Part shown: piece after piece, positions 17,362 to 27,049 of the stretch | How positions within the stretch are numbered: position 1 is the stretch's first letter | Layout of the letters: each line of letters starts with the position of its first letter | Virus record (IMG/VR): IMGVR_UViG_3300033153_007131 | Span: 1-46,737 of that record | DNA length: 46,737 nucleotides | Strand: one strand, 5' to 3' | DNA from: a virus | Position numbers and translations under genes: made by a program | Notes under the pieces: model-generated | What the model was told of the DNA's origin: nothing | The model's database searches: none | What the model saw: the letters and a program-made list of their open reading frames with translations, nothing else

Positions 17362-18044
17362 TGAATATATTTGATTCAGTAAGTAATAAAAAAAAGAAAA
17401 CAGTTTTACAATGGGTTGACCCGATTGATGGTAAAACAGAAACAATGGCCCTTGATGTATGCTTGTCTGCTACTCATAGCTCTGGCGCTGCTCCAACAAA
17501 TCATCCGGTAGAAGACGGTTCCGAAATAACAGACCACGTTGAACAGAAGCCTAAAGATTTTTCATTTGAAGCCTTCATATCTAACGACCCATTTACATTA
17601 ACGGACGCAGCAGTGGGAGCTGCAACCGGAGCGTTTGGTAATATCCCTGGCCCAGCCGGTAAAATTGCTACCGGAGCCGCTGCTGGTATAAGTGGTGCAT
17701 TATTAAACAGTGACTCAAAAAATCGTGCAAGAGATCATTATAATTTATTACGCGACTTACAATACAATAGCGTGTTAGTTACTATAATTACCAAAATAAG
17801 AGTATATGGAAACATGCTCCTGTCAAGCCTATCCGTGCCTGAAACTGACGAGGATGGTTTGTCTTTTTCTGGCGGCTGGAAAGAAATAAGAATAGTTCAA
17901 AGCGAAACAGTGAAAATACCAGAAAAGAATACTCAATCAACAGGATCTACACAGAAAAAAAAGCTTGGCACTAAAACATCAAAAACACGCTCAGCAAGCG
18001 ATAAAGAGAAAACGTGGGCCAAATCTCTCTTTGATATATTTTAA
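17361..18044 (+). CDS. Dit-like baseplate protein
   Basis: A 227-residue protein immediately after the tape measure. The beginning (KKTVLQWVDPIDGKTETMAL) and the end (LLSSLSVPETDEDGLSFSGG, then WKEIRIVQSE) match the pattern of Dit-like or LysM-less baseplate linker proteins that join tube and hub. Between them is a Gly/Ala-rich stretch (about 85-115). A Ser/Thr/Lys-rich tail follows. Family assignment is tentative, context is strong. Confidence 0.7.
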   Translation: MNIFDSVSNKKKKTVLQWVDPIDGKTETMALDVCLSATHSSGAAPTNHPVEDGSEITDHVEQKPKDFSFEAFISNDPFTLTDAAVGAATGAFGNIPGPAGKIATGAAAGISGALLNSDSKNRARDHYNLLRDLQYNSVLVTIITKIRVYGNMLLSSLSVPETDEDGLSFSGGWKEIRIVQSETVKIPEKNTQSTGSTQKKKLGTKTSKTRSASDKEKTWAKSLFDIF

Positions 18045-18058
18045 AAAAAGGGTAATAA

Positions 18059-18379
18059 ATGTTAGAATTGCCAGTATCATCTAACTTTTCATCATATAGC
18101 TTTAGGACCAACCTGGATGGTACTGTATATGCTTTTAACGTACGTTATAATGAAAGAATGGACCGCTGGGTTTTCGATATTATGACTACTGCCGAAGAGT
18201 ATATTGTAATGGGAGTCCCTATATTACTGGGCGTAAGCCTCCTTGGCTTATATCAAGATGCAAGATTGCCGACTGGTGTATTGTTTGCACTTAACCTTGA
18301 AAATGAATACATTGAGGCCGGACGAAATGATCTTGGAATAAATGTTTTATTATTATACCAACCGAGTACTGAAATATGA
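18059..18379 (+). CDS. Baseplate plug-like protein (Pam3 gp18-like)
   Basis: A 106-residue beta-rich protein with the pattern of the cyanophage Pam3 plug family (DUF6983 type): SFRTNLDGTVYAFNVRYNER, MDRWVFDIMT, then GVPILLGVSLLGLY and a C-terminal LGINVLLLYQPS. It sits between the Dit-like and hub genes, matching baseplate order in such phages. Four-base overlap with the next gene. Confidence 0.78.
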   Translation: MLELPVSSNFSSYSFRTNLDGTVYAFNVRYNERMDRWVFDIMTTAEEYIVMGVPILLGVSLLGLYQDARLPTGVLFALNLENEYIEAGRNDLGINVLLLYQPSTEI

Positions 18380-19188
18380 GTACTTATCTATTTAATAGAA
18401 AAGCAGAGTTGACATTTGGCCCTTATGGCGGCGAGGGTGTACTTGTAACAGGGCTAGATATGGAATTTGATATTGAAAAGACTAGCCAATCAAGTGTTAA
18501 TAAGGGAAAGATAATAGTGTACAACCTTAATCCAGATAATCGTGCCATACTCGCAAGTCAGGATATATTTTGTAAGTTTGCAGTAGGGTATGCTTGGGGC
18601 GAAGAGTTGGGGGAGCTGTTCAAAGGTAGTTTATCTAAGTCAATTACCGTAAAGCAAGGGAATGATTTTGTAAGCACTCTTGAGATAGGCGATGGCCAGA
18701 AAGAATTAAAGGAGTCCAATGTTGATAAAAGCTATTCTCCTGGTATTGATTTGAAATCAGCACTGGGGGACGTTGTCAAGTCAATTGGATTGCCAATTGG
18801 TAAAAATCAGGCTGAAAGTGAATCATTTCAACATGGACTTGTACTTTCCGGTAACTCTAAAAAACAGATGGATAAACTTACTAAAAAACAGGGGCTTGAG
18901 TGGTCGATCCAAGATGGTGAAATTCAAATATTAAAACCTAATAGCGATACTGGCGAAGAGTCTATATTGTTAACCCCTTCAACTGGATTAATAGGTAGTC
19001 CTACAAAGCGCGAGGAAGGATTAGAAATTAAAAGCCTTATAATACCAAAGGCACTTAATCCTGGCCGCAAACTACGGATAGGGAATACAAAGGATACAGA
19101 TGGTGACTATAAAATAATAAAATCTCATTATGTTGGAAATACTGTAAACGGGCCATGGTATGCAACATGTACTGTTAAGGAAATATAA
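18376..19188 (+). CDS. Baseplate hub protein
   Basis: A 270-residue protein with the pattern of gpD/gp27-like hubs: an N-terminal beta domain with KTSQSSVNKGKIIVYNLNPD, KFAVGYAW, LFKGSLSKSITVKQGNDFVS, and a later KKQMDKLTKKQGLEWSIQDG followed by ILKP. Hub proteins form the trimer that carries the spike. The last base overlaps the start of the spike gene. Confidence 0.85.
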   Translation: MSTYLFNRKAELTFGPYGGEGVLVTGLDMEFDIEKTSQSSVNKGKIIVYNLNPDNRAILASQDIFCKFAVGYAWGEELGELFKGSLSKSITVKQGNDFVSTLEIGDGQKELKESNVDKSYSPGIDLKSALGDVVKSIGLPIGKNQAESESFQHGLVLSGNSKKQMDKLTKKQGLEWSIQDGEIQILKPNSDTGEESILLTPSTGLIGSPTKREEGLEIKSLIIPKALNPGRKLRIGNTKDTDGDYKIIKSHYVGNTVNGPWYATCTVKEI

Positions 19189-19850
19189 TGTCAAATGAAA
19201 TAAAAACCACGGAAACAAAAGTAATGGCAGACGTTGTACGTGATATTATAGAACAGCGCCTCGTTGATATTCGCGTATCAACCCCTGGTAAAATAATAAA
19301 GTATAATAGGTCAAAACGAAAAGCTGAAATACAACCACTTCTTAAGAAAAAATATAAAGGCAAAGAACCGTTGTTATTATCTCCAATACCAGACGTGCCG
19401 GTAATAATGCCAACCGGATGCAACGGGAAAGCAACTATTGATATACCATTGAAAAAGGGTGATACGGGGGATATTATATTTTCAGATCGGTCGCTTGATT
19501 TATGGCTCGTGCAGGGCGGTGAGGTTGCCCCAGAAGACCCGCGTAAATTTGACATAACAGATGCGAAATTTTACCCAGGACTTTGTCCGTTTAACGCTAG
19601 TCATGATACTAAAAATCTTGGTGACGATAAACTTGGCGTAATGAACGGTGAAATAAAAATGATATTACATCCAAATGGTAAAATTGAAATCAAGGGACCT
19701 ACGGCGGAAATGGTAGACGCAATAAGCACTTGGATGGGGCACGTTTTAAACGGTAAAATATTAACATTAATGGGTGCCCAGGGTTGGATTGCTGCAACCC
19801 TAGCACTTTTACAGATTGACAAATTGAAGTTTGACACACTTAAATCATAG
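19188..19850 (+). CDS. Baseplate spike protein, gp138 N-terminal-like
   Basis: A 220-residue protein with an OB-fold-like N-terminal half resembling the gp138 membrane-piercing spike: RVSTPGKIIKYNRSKRKAEI, then IPDVPVIMPTGCNG, IPLKKGDTGDIIFSDRSLDL and KFYPGLCPFNA. Its C-terminal part has a short beta region (LHPNGKIEIKG) as in spike tips. It likely pierces the outer membrane at the tip of the contracting tube. Confidence 0.87.
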   Translation: MSNEIKTTETKVMADVVRDIIEQRLVDIRVSTPGKIIKYNRSKRKAEIQPLLKKKYKGKEPLLLSPIPDVPVIMPTGCNGKATIDIPLKKGDTGDIIFSDRSLDLWLVQGGEVAPEDPRKFDITDAKFYPGLCPFNASHDTKNLGDDKLGVMNGEIKMILHPNGKIEIKGPTAEMVDAISTWMGHVLNGKILTLMGAQGWIAATLALLQIDKLKFDTLKS

Positions 19851-19858
19851 AGGGTATA

Positions 19859-20101
19859 ATGGCACTTAGCGGAAATATTTTAGGGGATGAAATTGCATCA
19901 AATTTCTACACTGAAGATATGAGCCAAACAGAAAAAGACAAAATTAAGGCAAAGTGGCGAATAATCGCGAATGCTATTACTAACCATTTCGATAGTAACG
20001 CAGAACTTGACACAGCGGTTTGTAATGGCGCTACTGGCACGGGTGGCCCGGTTGGTCCATATCCGATTGTAAATCAACCAGTGACAGGCGGTATAAAATG
20101 A
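19859..20101 (+). CDS. Small baseplate-region protein, unknown
   Basis: An 80-residue protein between the spike and gp25-like genes. It has a helical N-terminal half (DEIASNFYTEDMSQTEKDKI) and a Gly/Pro-rich end (GATGTGGPVGPYPIVNQPV). The Gly-rich C terminus could be an exposed tip or linker. No family recognised. Good ribosome site (GAGGG) and overlap with the next gene support translation. Confidence 0.75.
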   Translation: MALSGNILGDEIASNFYTEDMSQTEKDKIKAKWRIIANAITNHFDSNAELDTAVCNGATGTGGPVGPYPIVNQPVTGGIK

Positions 20102-20451
20102 GCAGCATAAAGCTTGATATAAATGGCGATATTGATATCACTGGTAACACTATGAATTTAGTTGCCGGTCGTGAAGAAAGGAAACAACACGTAACGCAGC
20201 GATTAAAAATATTTCAGAGTGAATATTTTCTTGACGATCGCAACGGAACCCCTTGGTATTTAATACTTGGAAAGGGCAGCAATTCTGACATTATTGATTC
20301 TTTGTTGAAATCGCGAATATTGCAAACGCCAGGATTCATTAATTTATTAAAATTTTCACTCGATATAAATAATGTTACAAGAAAATTATCAATAAACTTT
20401 TCCGCTCGAACCGTTGACGGGGAAGTTTATTTTAGTGAGACATTGCCATGA
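20098..20451 (+). CDS. Baseplate wedge protein, gp25-like
   Basis: A 117-residue protein of the gp25/lysozyme-like baseplate family. It has LKLDI-type start (IKLDINGDIDITGN), then EERKQHVTQRLKIFQSEYFL followed by DDRNGTPWYL and a C-terminal beta hairpin. These motifs (EYFLD...G.PWY) are diagnostic for the DUF2634/gp25 group. It forms part of the wedge and initiates sheath assembly. Its stop overlaps the baseplate J start (ATGA). Confidence 0.88.
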   Translation: MSSIKLDINGDIDITGNTMNLVAGREERKQHVTQRLKIFQSEYFLDDRNGTPWYLILGKGSNSDIIDSLLKSRILQTPGFINLLKFSLDINNVTRKLSINFSARTVDGEVYFSETLP

Positions 20452-21992
20452 CAACATGGGGCTTAACGCCAGAAGGGCTAGTCATACCGAGACTAGCTGA
20501 CATTAAAAAAGAGTACGAAGAGTTACTTCGCACTAACGTTGATCCGAATTTAATTTTACAACCAGAAACACTTGAAGGCCAAATTGTAGATATTAGTGCA
20601 GAGCGAGAATCAAAATTATGGGAACTTTACGAGGATGTGTACGATTCTCAGTACCCGGATTCTGCGCAAGATGTATCGCTCCATCGCGTTGGCTCTATAA
20701 CTGCATTTACACAATTGCCTGCTCTAGCATCTACTATTATAGGTCAAGCATTGTTTGGCACTATCGGGACTATAATTCCGGTTGGTATTGTTTTTTCTGT
20801 AGAAAATGCACCTGAATCTAAGTTTAGTACACAGGACGCGGTTACACTCGTTGCAGGGGTTGATGAAATACAACGCCTTACATTCTCTGTAGCACCATCG
20901 GCCGGTAGTTTTAAGTTACGTTATACAAAATTAGGTGTTGCAGAAACTACGGTTGCTATAGATTGGGATGATGAAAACACAGATATTGAAAATAAATTAA
21001 ATGAATTAGTTAAGTTATCTGGTACAACCGTTAATGGTAAGCCAACTGTGGGACCGGTAGATATTACATTTGCAGGAGACGACGGTAATCAGCCCCAGGT
21101 CATGCTAGAAATAATTGATAACACATTAACTAATGGTGGCGGCGCGGTTACAATTACACCAACAGAACAGACTCCCGGCGAATATCAGGGACAAGTTAAT
21201 TTACGTGCAACTGAAACCGGACCAATTAGCGCGGTTGCCGGTAGCCTCAATCAAATTGATACCCCATTAAGCGGGCTTGACAGTACTTTTAACCCGGAAG
21301 ACGCTGCACTAGGACGCAATATAGAGTCTGATTCTGAATATAAAATAAGACGTGCACAAAGGCTGCAAATTAGCCAATCCGGTCCAGTTGAGGCCATAAG
21401 GGCGGCATTATTAAATCTAAATGAAGATACACAAAAAATACAGCTTGAAAGTGTTAAGGTTTTTGAAAATGTAACTGACATAACCGACACTCGCGGATTA
21501 CCGCCGCATTCTATTGAAGCAATTGTATACCAGGCTGGTAGTTCGACTACCAGAGATCAGGAAATAGCAGACACGATATGGCTAAACTCGAAATGTGCCG
21601 GTATTCAACCTCATGGCGATGTATCGAAAACGGTAGTTGATAGTCAAGGGTTTTCACATACTAGTAAATTTTCAAGGCCAACCGATAAAGATATTTATTT
21701 AATACTGGATTTGACAACAAACTCACTATACCCGATAGATGGTGATGACCAGGTTAAGGCTACTATGGTAGCATGGGGGAACGATTTAGGGGTTGGTGTT
21801 AGTGTTATCATACGCGGCTCTGATGCATTAACAAGTCAGTTTGATAGCATTCCTGGCATCATAGGTATAGGTGTTAAAATTGGATTTGCACCAAACCCCA
21901 CATTAGACGATAACCTAATAATTGATGATGGCATTGGCGGGAACATTGAACTAAGCAGGTGGGATACCGCCATAATAACGGTAAACTCATGA
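20448..21992 (+). CDS. Baseplate J-like protein with inserted beta domain
   Basis: A 514-residue baseplate assembly protein. The N-terminal block (WGLTPEGLVIPRLADIKKEY, EGQIVDISAERESKLWELYE) and the middle (DSEYKIRRAQRLQISQSGPV, EAIRAALLNL, PPHSIEAIVYQAGS) are typical of the J family. Residues about 140-244 are an extra domain (SFKLRYTKLG, IDWDDENTD, ITFAGDDGNQ) inserted into the J fold. It is related to the domain in the sheath at 13180-13476. J connects the wedge to the fibre network. Upstream overlap with gp25-like gene is conserved among phages. Confidence 0.92.
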   Translation: MTTWGLTPEGLVIPRLADIKKEYEELLRTNVDPNLILQPETLEGQIVDISAERESKLWELYEDVYDSQYPDSAQDVSLHRVGSITAFTQLPALASTIIGQALFGTIGTIIPVGIVFSVENAPESKFSTQDAVTLVAGVDEIQRLTFSVAPSAGSFKLRYTKLGVAETTVAIDWDDENTDIENKLNELVKLSGTTVNGKPTVGPVDITFAGDDGNQPQVMLEIIDNTLTNGGGAVTITPTEQTPGEYQGQVNLRATETGPISAVAGSLNQIDTPLSGLDSTFNPEDAALGRNIESDSEYKIRRAQRLQISQSGPVEAIRAALLNLNEDTQKIQLESVKVFENVTDITDTRGLPPHSIEAIVYQAGSSTTRDQEIADTIWLNSKCAGIQPHGDVSKTVVDSQGFSHTSKFSRPTDKDIYLILDLTTNSLYPIDGDDQVKATMVAWGNDLGVGVSVIIRGSDALTSQFDSIPGIIGIGVKIGFAPNPTLDDNLIIDDGIGGNIELSRWDTAIITVNS

Positions 21993-22663
21993 CAGTAGCA
22001 AAAATAACAACTCATTCAGAAGACGCAAAAAAACGGCTATTAGAACAATATAAAAATAAACCTAAGATCATTGGTTTTATTAAGTCGATAACTGGTGAAC
22101 GCGCACAGCAACTTGAAGACTCAATTTATAAACTTTATTCAAGGCTTGATTTTGATGGTTCGGAAGGTATTCAACTTGATAAAATTGGCACCATTGTAAA
22201 GCAGGGTAGAAACGGGATGACAGATGCTCAATATAGATTATTCTTAAAAGCGAAGGCTTGCGTTAATGTAAGTGAGGGGGACCCAGAAAGATTAATTAGC
22301 GTATGGTCCATACTTGCGCAAGCGAGTTTAGTACAATTAACAGAACAATATCCATGTGGTATAAGCCTTACTGCTAATGGTGCCCCGCCGACTGGTCTTG
22401 AAATATTTGCCTATCATCTTGTACAACAGGCTGCCGCCGGCGGGGTGCGTATATTATCAATCAGTGAATTTGACGACAACACATTTCAGTATGATGGCAT
22501 TGGTCCACAGAGTGACAATGGCGGTTATGATGATGGTAAATATTGCAAGGATTTAATGCCTGTGATACCATTTGCATATGATAGCGATATTGGAGAAGAT
22601 ATATATTCTCAAGGTTATGCTAGTGATTTAGACTCACTCGTTGGCGGTAGATACACAGAATAA
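21959..22663 (+). CDS. Tail protein, gpI / DUF2612-like
   Basis: A 234-residue protein directly after baseplate J, overlapping it by 34 bases from this ATG; an internal ATG at 21989 (MTVAKITTHSED) is closer to the J stop and could be the true start. The sequence RLDFDGSEGIQLDKIGTIVK, then GMTDAQYRLFLKAKACVNVS, is diagnostic for the DUF2612-type protein that anchors tail fibres to the baseplate. The C-terminal 70 residues are acidic and Gly/Asp/Tyr-rich. Confidence 0.85.
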   Translation: MGYRHNNGKLMTVAKITTHSEDAKKRLLEQYKNKPKIIGFIKSITGERAQQLEDSIYKLYSRLDFDGSEGIQLDKIGTIVKQGRNGMTDAQYRLFLKAKACVNVSEGDPERLISVWSILAQASLVQLTEQYPCGISLTANGAPPTGLEIFAYHLVQQAAAGGVRILSISEFDDNTFQYDGIGPQSDNGGYDDGKYCKDLMPVIPFAYDSDIGEDIYSQGYASDLDSLVGGRYTE

Positions 22664-22684
22664 ACAAAAAAGGAGATAACGGTT

Positions 22685-23371
22685 ATGGCAGAGAAGCCTA
22701 GTAAATATGCAGATTGGGTTACAGACGGTGATCCGGCAAAAGTAGAGGAGCCTAGCGGTGCACTCAAGGGTGAGGGTTATATCGCCCTGGAAAAACCAAA
22801 ATCAAAAAACCATAATTGGTTATTTTATAATTTCGATCAATGGACAAAGTATAATGCTGGTAACGCAGAGTACAATGTCATTGTCGGCGGCCCTGCCAAG
22901 GAACAAGATTACGCTAGCCTTGCGGATTATATTGCAGATTCTCCTACGGCGGGTGATCGAATATTAATAAAGGATGATGAAACTATTTCATCAAAAATGA
23001 CAATACCAGCAAATATATTACTATCAATTCAAAAAGGGAAAAAGCTAACTTGTAATACGAATCTTGCAAGCGCTGTTATTGAATTTAGTGACGGCGTAGT
23101 GACAATTGGAGACTTTAGACTAGAGCTTACTCAGGCCGGTGTTACTAATGCAGGTTTTTCTCTTAATGGCAATAATAATTCACATCAAAACTTAATCGTT
23201 GAACTGGACCAGGCCGGGGCAACCCTAACGGATGCGTTTAAAATCGAATCTGGTAAAAATGGAAATGTTGCCAAGGGTATAGCTATTCAAACAGCAGGAA
23301 CTATAACAAATGCGCTTAATGATGCTAGCGGTGAAACAGAAAACGATGTTTCAATAAGGGGGATAGTCTAA
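22685..23371 (+). CDS. Tail fibre/spike-like protein with beta-helix repeats
   Basis: A 228-residue protein. Residues 3-55 have the fibre baseplate-attachment pattern (KYADWVTDGDPAKVEEPSGA, then GYIALEKPKSKNHNWLFYNF). The rest is rich in short repeated strands with Asn/Gly turns (ILIKDDETISSKMTIPANIL, LNGNNNSHQNLIVELD), as in single-stranded right-handed beta-helix fibres. It probably contacts the host surface or links baseplate to the next fibre. The stop overlaps the start of the next gene by one base. Confidence 0.78.
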   Translation: MAEKPSKYADWVTDGDPAKVEEPSGALKGEGYIALEKPKSKNHNWLFYNFDQWTKYNAGNAEYNVIVGGPAKEQDYASLADYIADSPTAGDRILIKDDETISSKMTIPANILLSIQKGKKLTCNTNLASAVIEFSDGVVTIGDFRLELTQAGVTNAGFSLNGNNNSHQNLIVELDQAGATLTDAFKIESGKNGNVAKGIAIQTAGTITNALNDASGETENDVSIRGIV

Positions 23372-24639
23372 TGGAAAAGGGATTACACAGATCAAAGGGA
23401 TTTATTAGTGACCCCGGCGGAATACAGAGATATGGCGTAATAGAACTTCCAAATAATGAATTGCTTAGAAGTTTCTTTTTCCCGAATGTAACAGATCTTT
23501 ACGCGGGCAATAATGCCGGGGGTACGGATTTTAACGGCGCGGCTTGGACGGGGGGTATTAACGGAACAGAACTAGGTGCATTTACTCAAGGCAACAACCA
23601 CGTTGGAAAATCTGTTTTTTGTATCGGTGACGGCAATGAGGGGATAAGACTTGATACAGACGCTTTTGATACCGCTAATGAGAATTTATCCGCAAGTGTT
23701 TGGTATAACATTACTGACTTTACTACCGATAGAGATTTTGTATCTAAATATAGCGCTGTTAATGCCGATAAGAGTTTGCGTTTCTTTTACAATCAAACAA
23801 CAGACACAATTGATTTTGATATATATTATGATGCCGCCGGTAATAAAAATTCTTTATCAATTGCCGCTACTGCTTACAAAGATTCAAAACCACATAAATT
23901 TGAATGTAAATATAAATATATTGGAGCTGCAGAGGCTTATATGTCAATTATTATTGATGGGGTAGCGCGTGCTCATATTAAACTTACCACAAATACTGGG
24001 CGAAACAATAGTGCAGGAGCAGACTTGACTTTTGGTGGCTTTGATACAACTGGCAATACTTATGGGGCTTTATCAGATTGGTGGTATAAGAAAGATTTCT
24101 TAGAATTGAATGAGGATAGGAAAATCTATGCCGCAGGTTCTCGCAAACCTTGCGCAGAAGATGGTAATGGACAGGTTTATATTAATGGTAAACAGCCTGT
24201 TAGGCTTGCTATTACACCGCCTAATTATAGTAAGGATCCCGCGACTAATAACACATTTTATATTCCAACCTCACATAATATTCCAATTCCTGAAAATGGT
24301 AATTATACAGTAGGCATTAATTGTGGCCGAATAGGCGTTAAGACTAATGCCGATACGCTTGATGCACAAGTTAATTATCAATTTGGAAAATCGGCAACCC
24401 CCGGATCTTCGTTAATTGGTCTTTTGAATACAGCAATTCTGTTAGCCTGTCAGGCGGGCGTATCTAACGTGACTATTCGAACTTTTGTATCTGGGATTAA
24501 TGGCAAGGAAAATTGTCATTTTTTAGAAAATGAAATAGTATATCTTAATATAAAGGGAAATAGTGAAGATCATAGCGGAAATCCTAAAACACAATCTGTT
24601 AATACTGATAATATTATAATGGTTTTAGAAAAAGATTAG
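23371..24639 (+). CDS. Tail fibre protein with LamG/concanavalin-like domain
   Basis: A 422-residue fibre-like protein. Residues about 95-250 fit a LamG/concanavalin-like jelly roll (ENLSASVWYNITDFTTDRDF, SLRFFYNQTTDTIDFDIYYD, AYMSIIIDGVARAHIKLTTN, DLTFGGFDTTGNTYGALSDW). The first 90 residues resemble a fibre shaft start (DLYAGNNAGGTDFNGAAWTG). The C-terminal 150 residues form a separate beta-rich domain (TPPNYSKDPATNNTFYIPTS and FGKSATPGSSLIGLLNTAIL). A glycan-binding receptor role is inferred. Related domain arrangement occurs in the larger fibre at 25182-27029. Confidence 0.8.
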   Translation: MEKGLHRSKGFISDPGGIQRYGVIELPNNELLRSFFFPNVTDLYAGNNAGGTDFNGAAWTGGINGTELGAFTQGNNHVGKSVFCIGDGNEGIRLDTDAFDTANENLSASVWYNITDFTTDRDFVSKYSAVNADKSLRFFYNQTTDTIDFDIYYDAAGNKNSLSIAATAYKDSKPHKFECKYKYIGAAEAYMSIIIDGVARAHIKLTTNTGRNNSAGADLTFGGFDTTGNTYGALSDWWYKKDFLELNEDRKIYAAGSRKPCAEDGNGQVYINGKQPVRLAITPPNYSKDPATNNTFYIPTSHNIPIPENGNYTVGINCGRIGVKTNADTLDAQVNYQFGKSATPGSSLIGLLNTAILLACQAGVSNVTIRTFVSGINGKENCHFLENEIVYLNIKGNSEDHSGNPKTQSVNTDNIIMVLEKD

Positions 24640-24650
24640 GAGATAAAAAA

Positions 24651-25118
24651 ATGAAATATTCAATAATATTTGACCAAAATGGAGATGCATCCGAATATAG
24701 AAATGATGAACGTGATTATACTTTAGTTGAAAATGAGTGGGAAGTTACAGAGGTACAATATAATCAAAAATGCTTAAAATTGAACGAACAGAATGAAATG
24801 GTAGAAGACGCAACATTAATTGCCGCATATAAAGATAAAAAAATAGCCGAACTAAAAGCATTATCCTATACCCAAAGAAGATTGTTATTTGATGATAAAC
24901 GTGAAGCCAACGCGCTTGGTGGAGTATATGATGCATCAGGAGCAAGCAATATTCCTACAAATCTTAACAAAGTAAATGCAATAAAAACAATAGAAGCTTG
25001 CAGGGATGAAGTTTTCAGAGTAGAGGCTTTAATTAATGATGAAGCTATAACAACCGCCGATCAGGTTGATACTGAATATGATAAAAATAGTTTCCCCACA
25101 GAAATAATAACGGAGTGA
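24651..25118 (+). CDS. Tail-fibre-associated protein, unknown family
   Basis: A 155-residue protein between two fibre genes. It opens with a short beta segment (MKYSIIFDQNGDASEYRNDE), continues with a charged region and a helical middle (AAYKDKKIAELKALSYTQRR, LLFDDKREANALGG), and ends acidic. The DKREANALGG-type helical region is seen in fibre-assembly-like proteins, but I cannot name the family. Good ribosome site (GGAG). It may be a fibre chaperone. Confidence 0.65.
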   Translation: MKYSIIFDQNGDASEYRNDERDYTLVENEWEVTEVQYNQKCLKLNEQNEMVEDATLIAAYKDKKIAELKALSYTQRRLLFDDKREANALGGVYDASGASNIPTNLNKVNAIKTIEACRDEVFRVEALINDEAITTADQVDTEYDKNSFPTEIITE

Positions 25119-25181
25119 AAAAATATACATTAAATGAATTAATGAATTGTAAAAATTATTAATGTGTGAATAAAAAGTAAT

Positions 25182-27029
25182 ATGGACATAGAACAAATAT
25201 ATAATATTGAAGACCCCAATAATTATATAATGCACGCCGATGCAGAGATAGTTTCAGGTAAAGCAATACCCAAATTAGTTGATAATGCCGGACTTAATTT
25301 CACGCAAGATTACTCCAGTCCTGCAGGATTTATTGTTGACGATCCAACCAAAGCAGAAATAGCAGGCGGTCAAGCACAACAGAAAAATCAGTTAATTCCT
25401 GGAATAATGTGCGCTGCAACATATACAGCCGATAAAGATTTATTGGCCTATAGCCTTGGAAACAAAACGGGTAATCTATTTGGTAATGCAAGCGTTTCAG
25501 GCGGTAAGTTGGATTTAACAGGATATATTTTAGGTACGCATGCAAAATATAATGCAGTTAGTAATGGTAACCCAGTTCAAAAGGGATGCATCCATATAAA
25601 ATTTAGAACAAACTATTATGGCACCCCGACCGAAGATCAACAGATATATAGCAGTGGTAAATTATTAAAAAATGAAATCCAGATTTATCAATGGCATGGT
25701 GACGGCACTACCTATGTCAGAATGCGAGACAAAAATACGGCACAAATTTTTTTAATGGGCGGTGGTATCTTTAGTCCCATTGCCGGCGAGTTAAATGAAT
25801 GGGAATTAAATTTTGATATTGATGCAGGTGGCACTACAAGGTTTTTTATTAATGGTGAAATTAAGGCAACGTCTAACCTTACAGGCGATAGAGACAACGA
25901 TAGCACTGATATTTATTTGGGACGTTTTGTTAGTGCTGGCAATGCACAACCAAATATTTTTATTGAAGAATGGTTTGTAAGTTCGGAAATACAACACACG
26001 GCAAACTACACTCCGGGATGGATGATACCAGAAAATAGATACGTAGAAACTTTTATTGATGAACCAGACGGCGTTTATTCTGGACCAGGATCAATTCAGA
26101 GTTATAACTCATTAGCCTCTACAGAATCAGGAGCGCCTCGTTTTGTTATTAACGGTAAATATTGGACTGGTACAGAATTTCTAGCCTCTGATAAGTCTTA
26201 TAGTAAGTCCTCTCCAATGTCAGATTTTGAAGCAAATAAATTATTATTAACGCCATGCTCACCTACAACCAAAACAATTACTTTCCCCAACAGTAATATA
26301 TTAAACTTAGTTTCTAATTCTGTGATTAACTATACTGGCCAGTTATATTCACAATCAGATCCATGGATAAGGCCGAAAGATTATCTTAACATGAAAGATG
26401 TCAGTAAATTCCTTGCAACAATTATTAAAGCAGGGTCAGATAATATCGGACTGATTCAAGTTGTCAATAATATCAGAAGATACTATACTGATGGCGCATG
26501 GGCCAATAGTGACGGTACTCTAGCACAATCAAATATTGACATATCAATACTTACCGAAGCGGTAATGAAGGAATTAATAGAGCCTGATGTTGGTTCCGAA
26601 TATTACTGGCTTGCCATTTTGCATAGCGGTGATGGACTTACATATCCCGGCCTAGATCAAATAATTATTGGAGGTGATAAATATCACCCTGAAGATTCTG
26701 ATATACCCGAATGCAAAATCTTTTTTCATGCCGAGGAATTATTGGGTGTAAATTATTCTGATGCCCAGCTTGTTGTTAAGTCTTATGATAGCTTTTGGCA
26801 TGGTAAAAGATTCATATTGCCTTTCATCCGAAAATCAGAAATTGATATTAATAACCCGGGATATATAAAATTATCAGTTATTGAAACCTATACTATATCT
26901 AAAACATTACGTTTTTATGTTGAATATACCGACCCAAATGATAATATAAAAAAACAAGCAATATTTAAAGAGGCCATTGTCCCTAATCAGGAAGAAATAA
27001 ACGGTAAAGACTTATTAACATTAGCTTAA
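25182..27029 (+). CDS. Large tail fibre protein with LamG-like domain
   Basis: A 615-residue fibre. Residues about 130-270 form a LamG/concanavalin-like domain (KGCIHIKFRTNYYGTPTEDQ, LNEWELNFDIDAGGTTRFFI, STDIYLGRFVSAGNAQPNIF). Residues 300-420 and 420-615 contain further beta-rich domains, including a possible terminal binding region. Only a weak ribosome site precedes the ATG at 25182, and 63 bases separate it from the upstream gene. It is probably the receptor-binding fibre or its outer part. Confidence 0.8.
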   Translation: MDIEQIYNIEDPNNYIMHADAEIVSGKAIPKLVDNAGLNFTQDYSSPAGFIVDDPTKAEIAGGQAQQKNQLIPGIMCAATYTADKDLLAYSLGNKTGNLFGNASVSGGKLDLTGYILGTHAKYNAVSNGNPVQKGCIHIKFRTNYYGTPTEDQQIYSSGKLLKNEIQIYQWHGDGTTYVRMRDKNTAQIFLMGGGIFSPIAGELNEWELNFDIDAGGTTRFFINGEIKATSNLTGDRDNDSTDIYLGRFVSAGNAQPNIFIEEWFVSSEIQHTANYTPGWMIPENRYVETFIDEPDGVYSGPGSIQSYNSLASTESGAPRFVINGKYWTGTEFLASDKSYSKSSPMSDFEANKLLLTPCSPTTKTITFPNSNILNLVSNSVINYTGQLYSQSDPWIRPKDYLNMKDVSKFLATIIKAGSDNIGLIQVVNNIRRYYTDGAWANSDGTLAQSNIDISILTEAVMKELIEPDVGSEYYWLAILHSGDGLTYPGLDQIIIGGDKYHPEDSDIPECKIFFHAEELLGVNYSDAQLVVKSYDSFWHGKRFILPFIRKSEIDINNPGYIKLSVIETYTISKTLRFYVEYTDPNDNIKKQAIFKEAIVPNQEEINGKDLLTLA

Positions 27030-27049
27030 TCAATAAGGAGTAAAATATT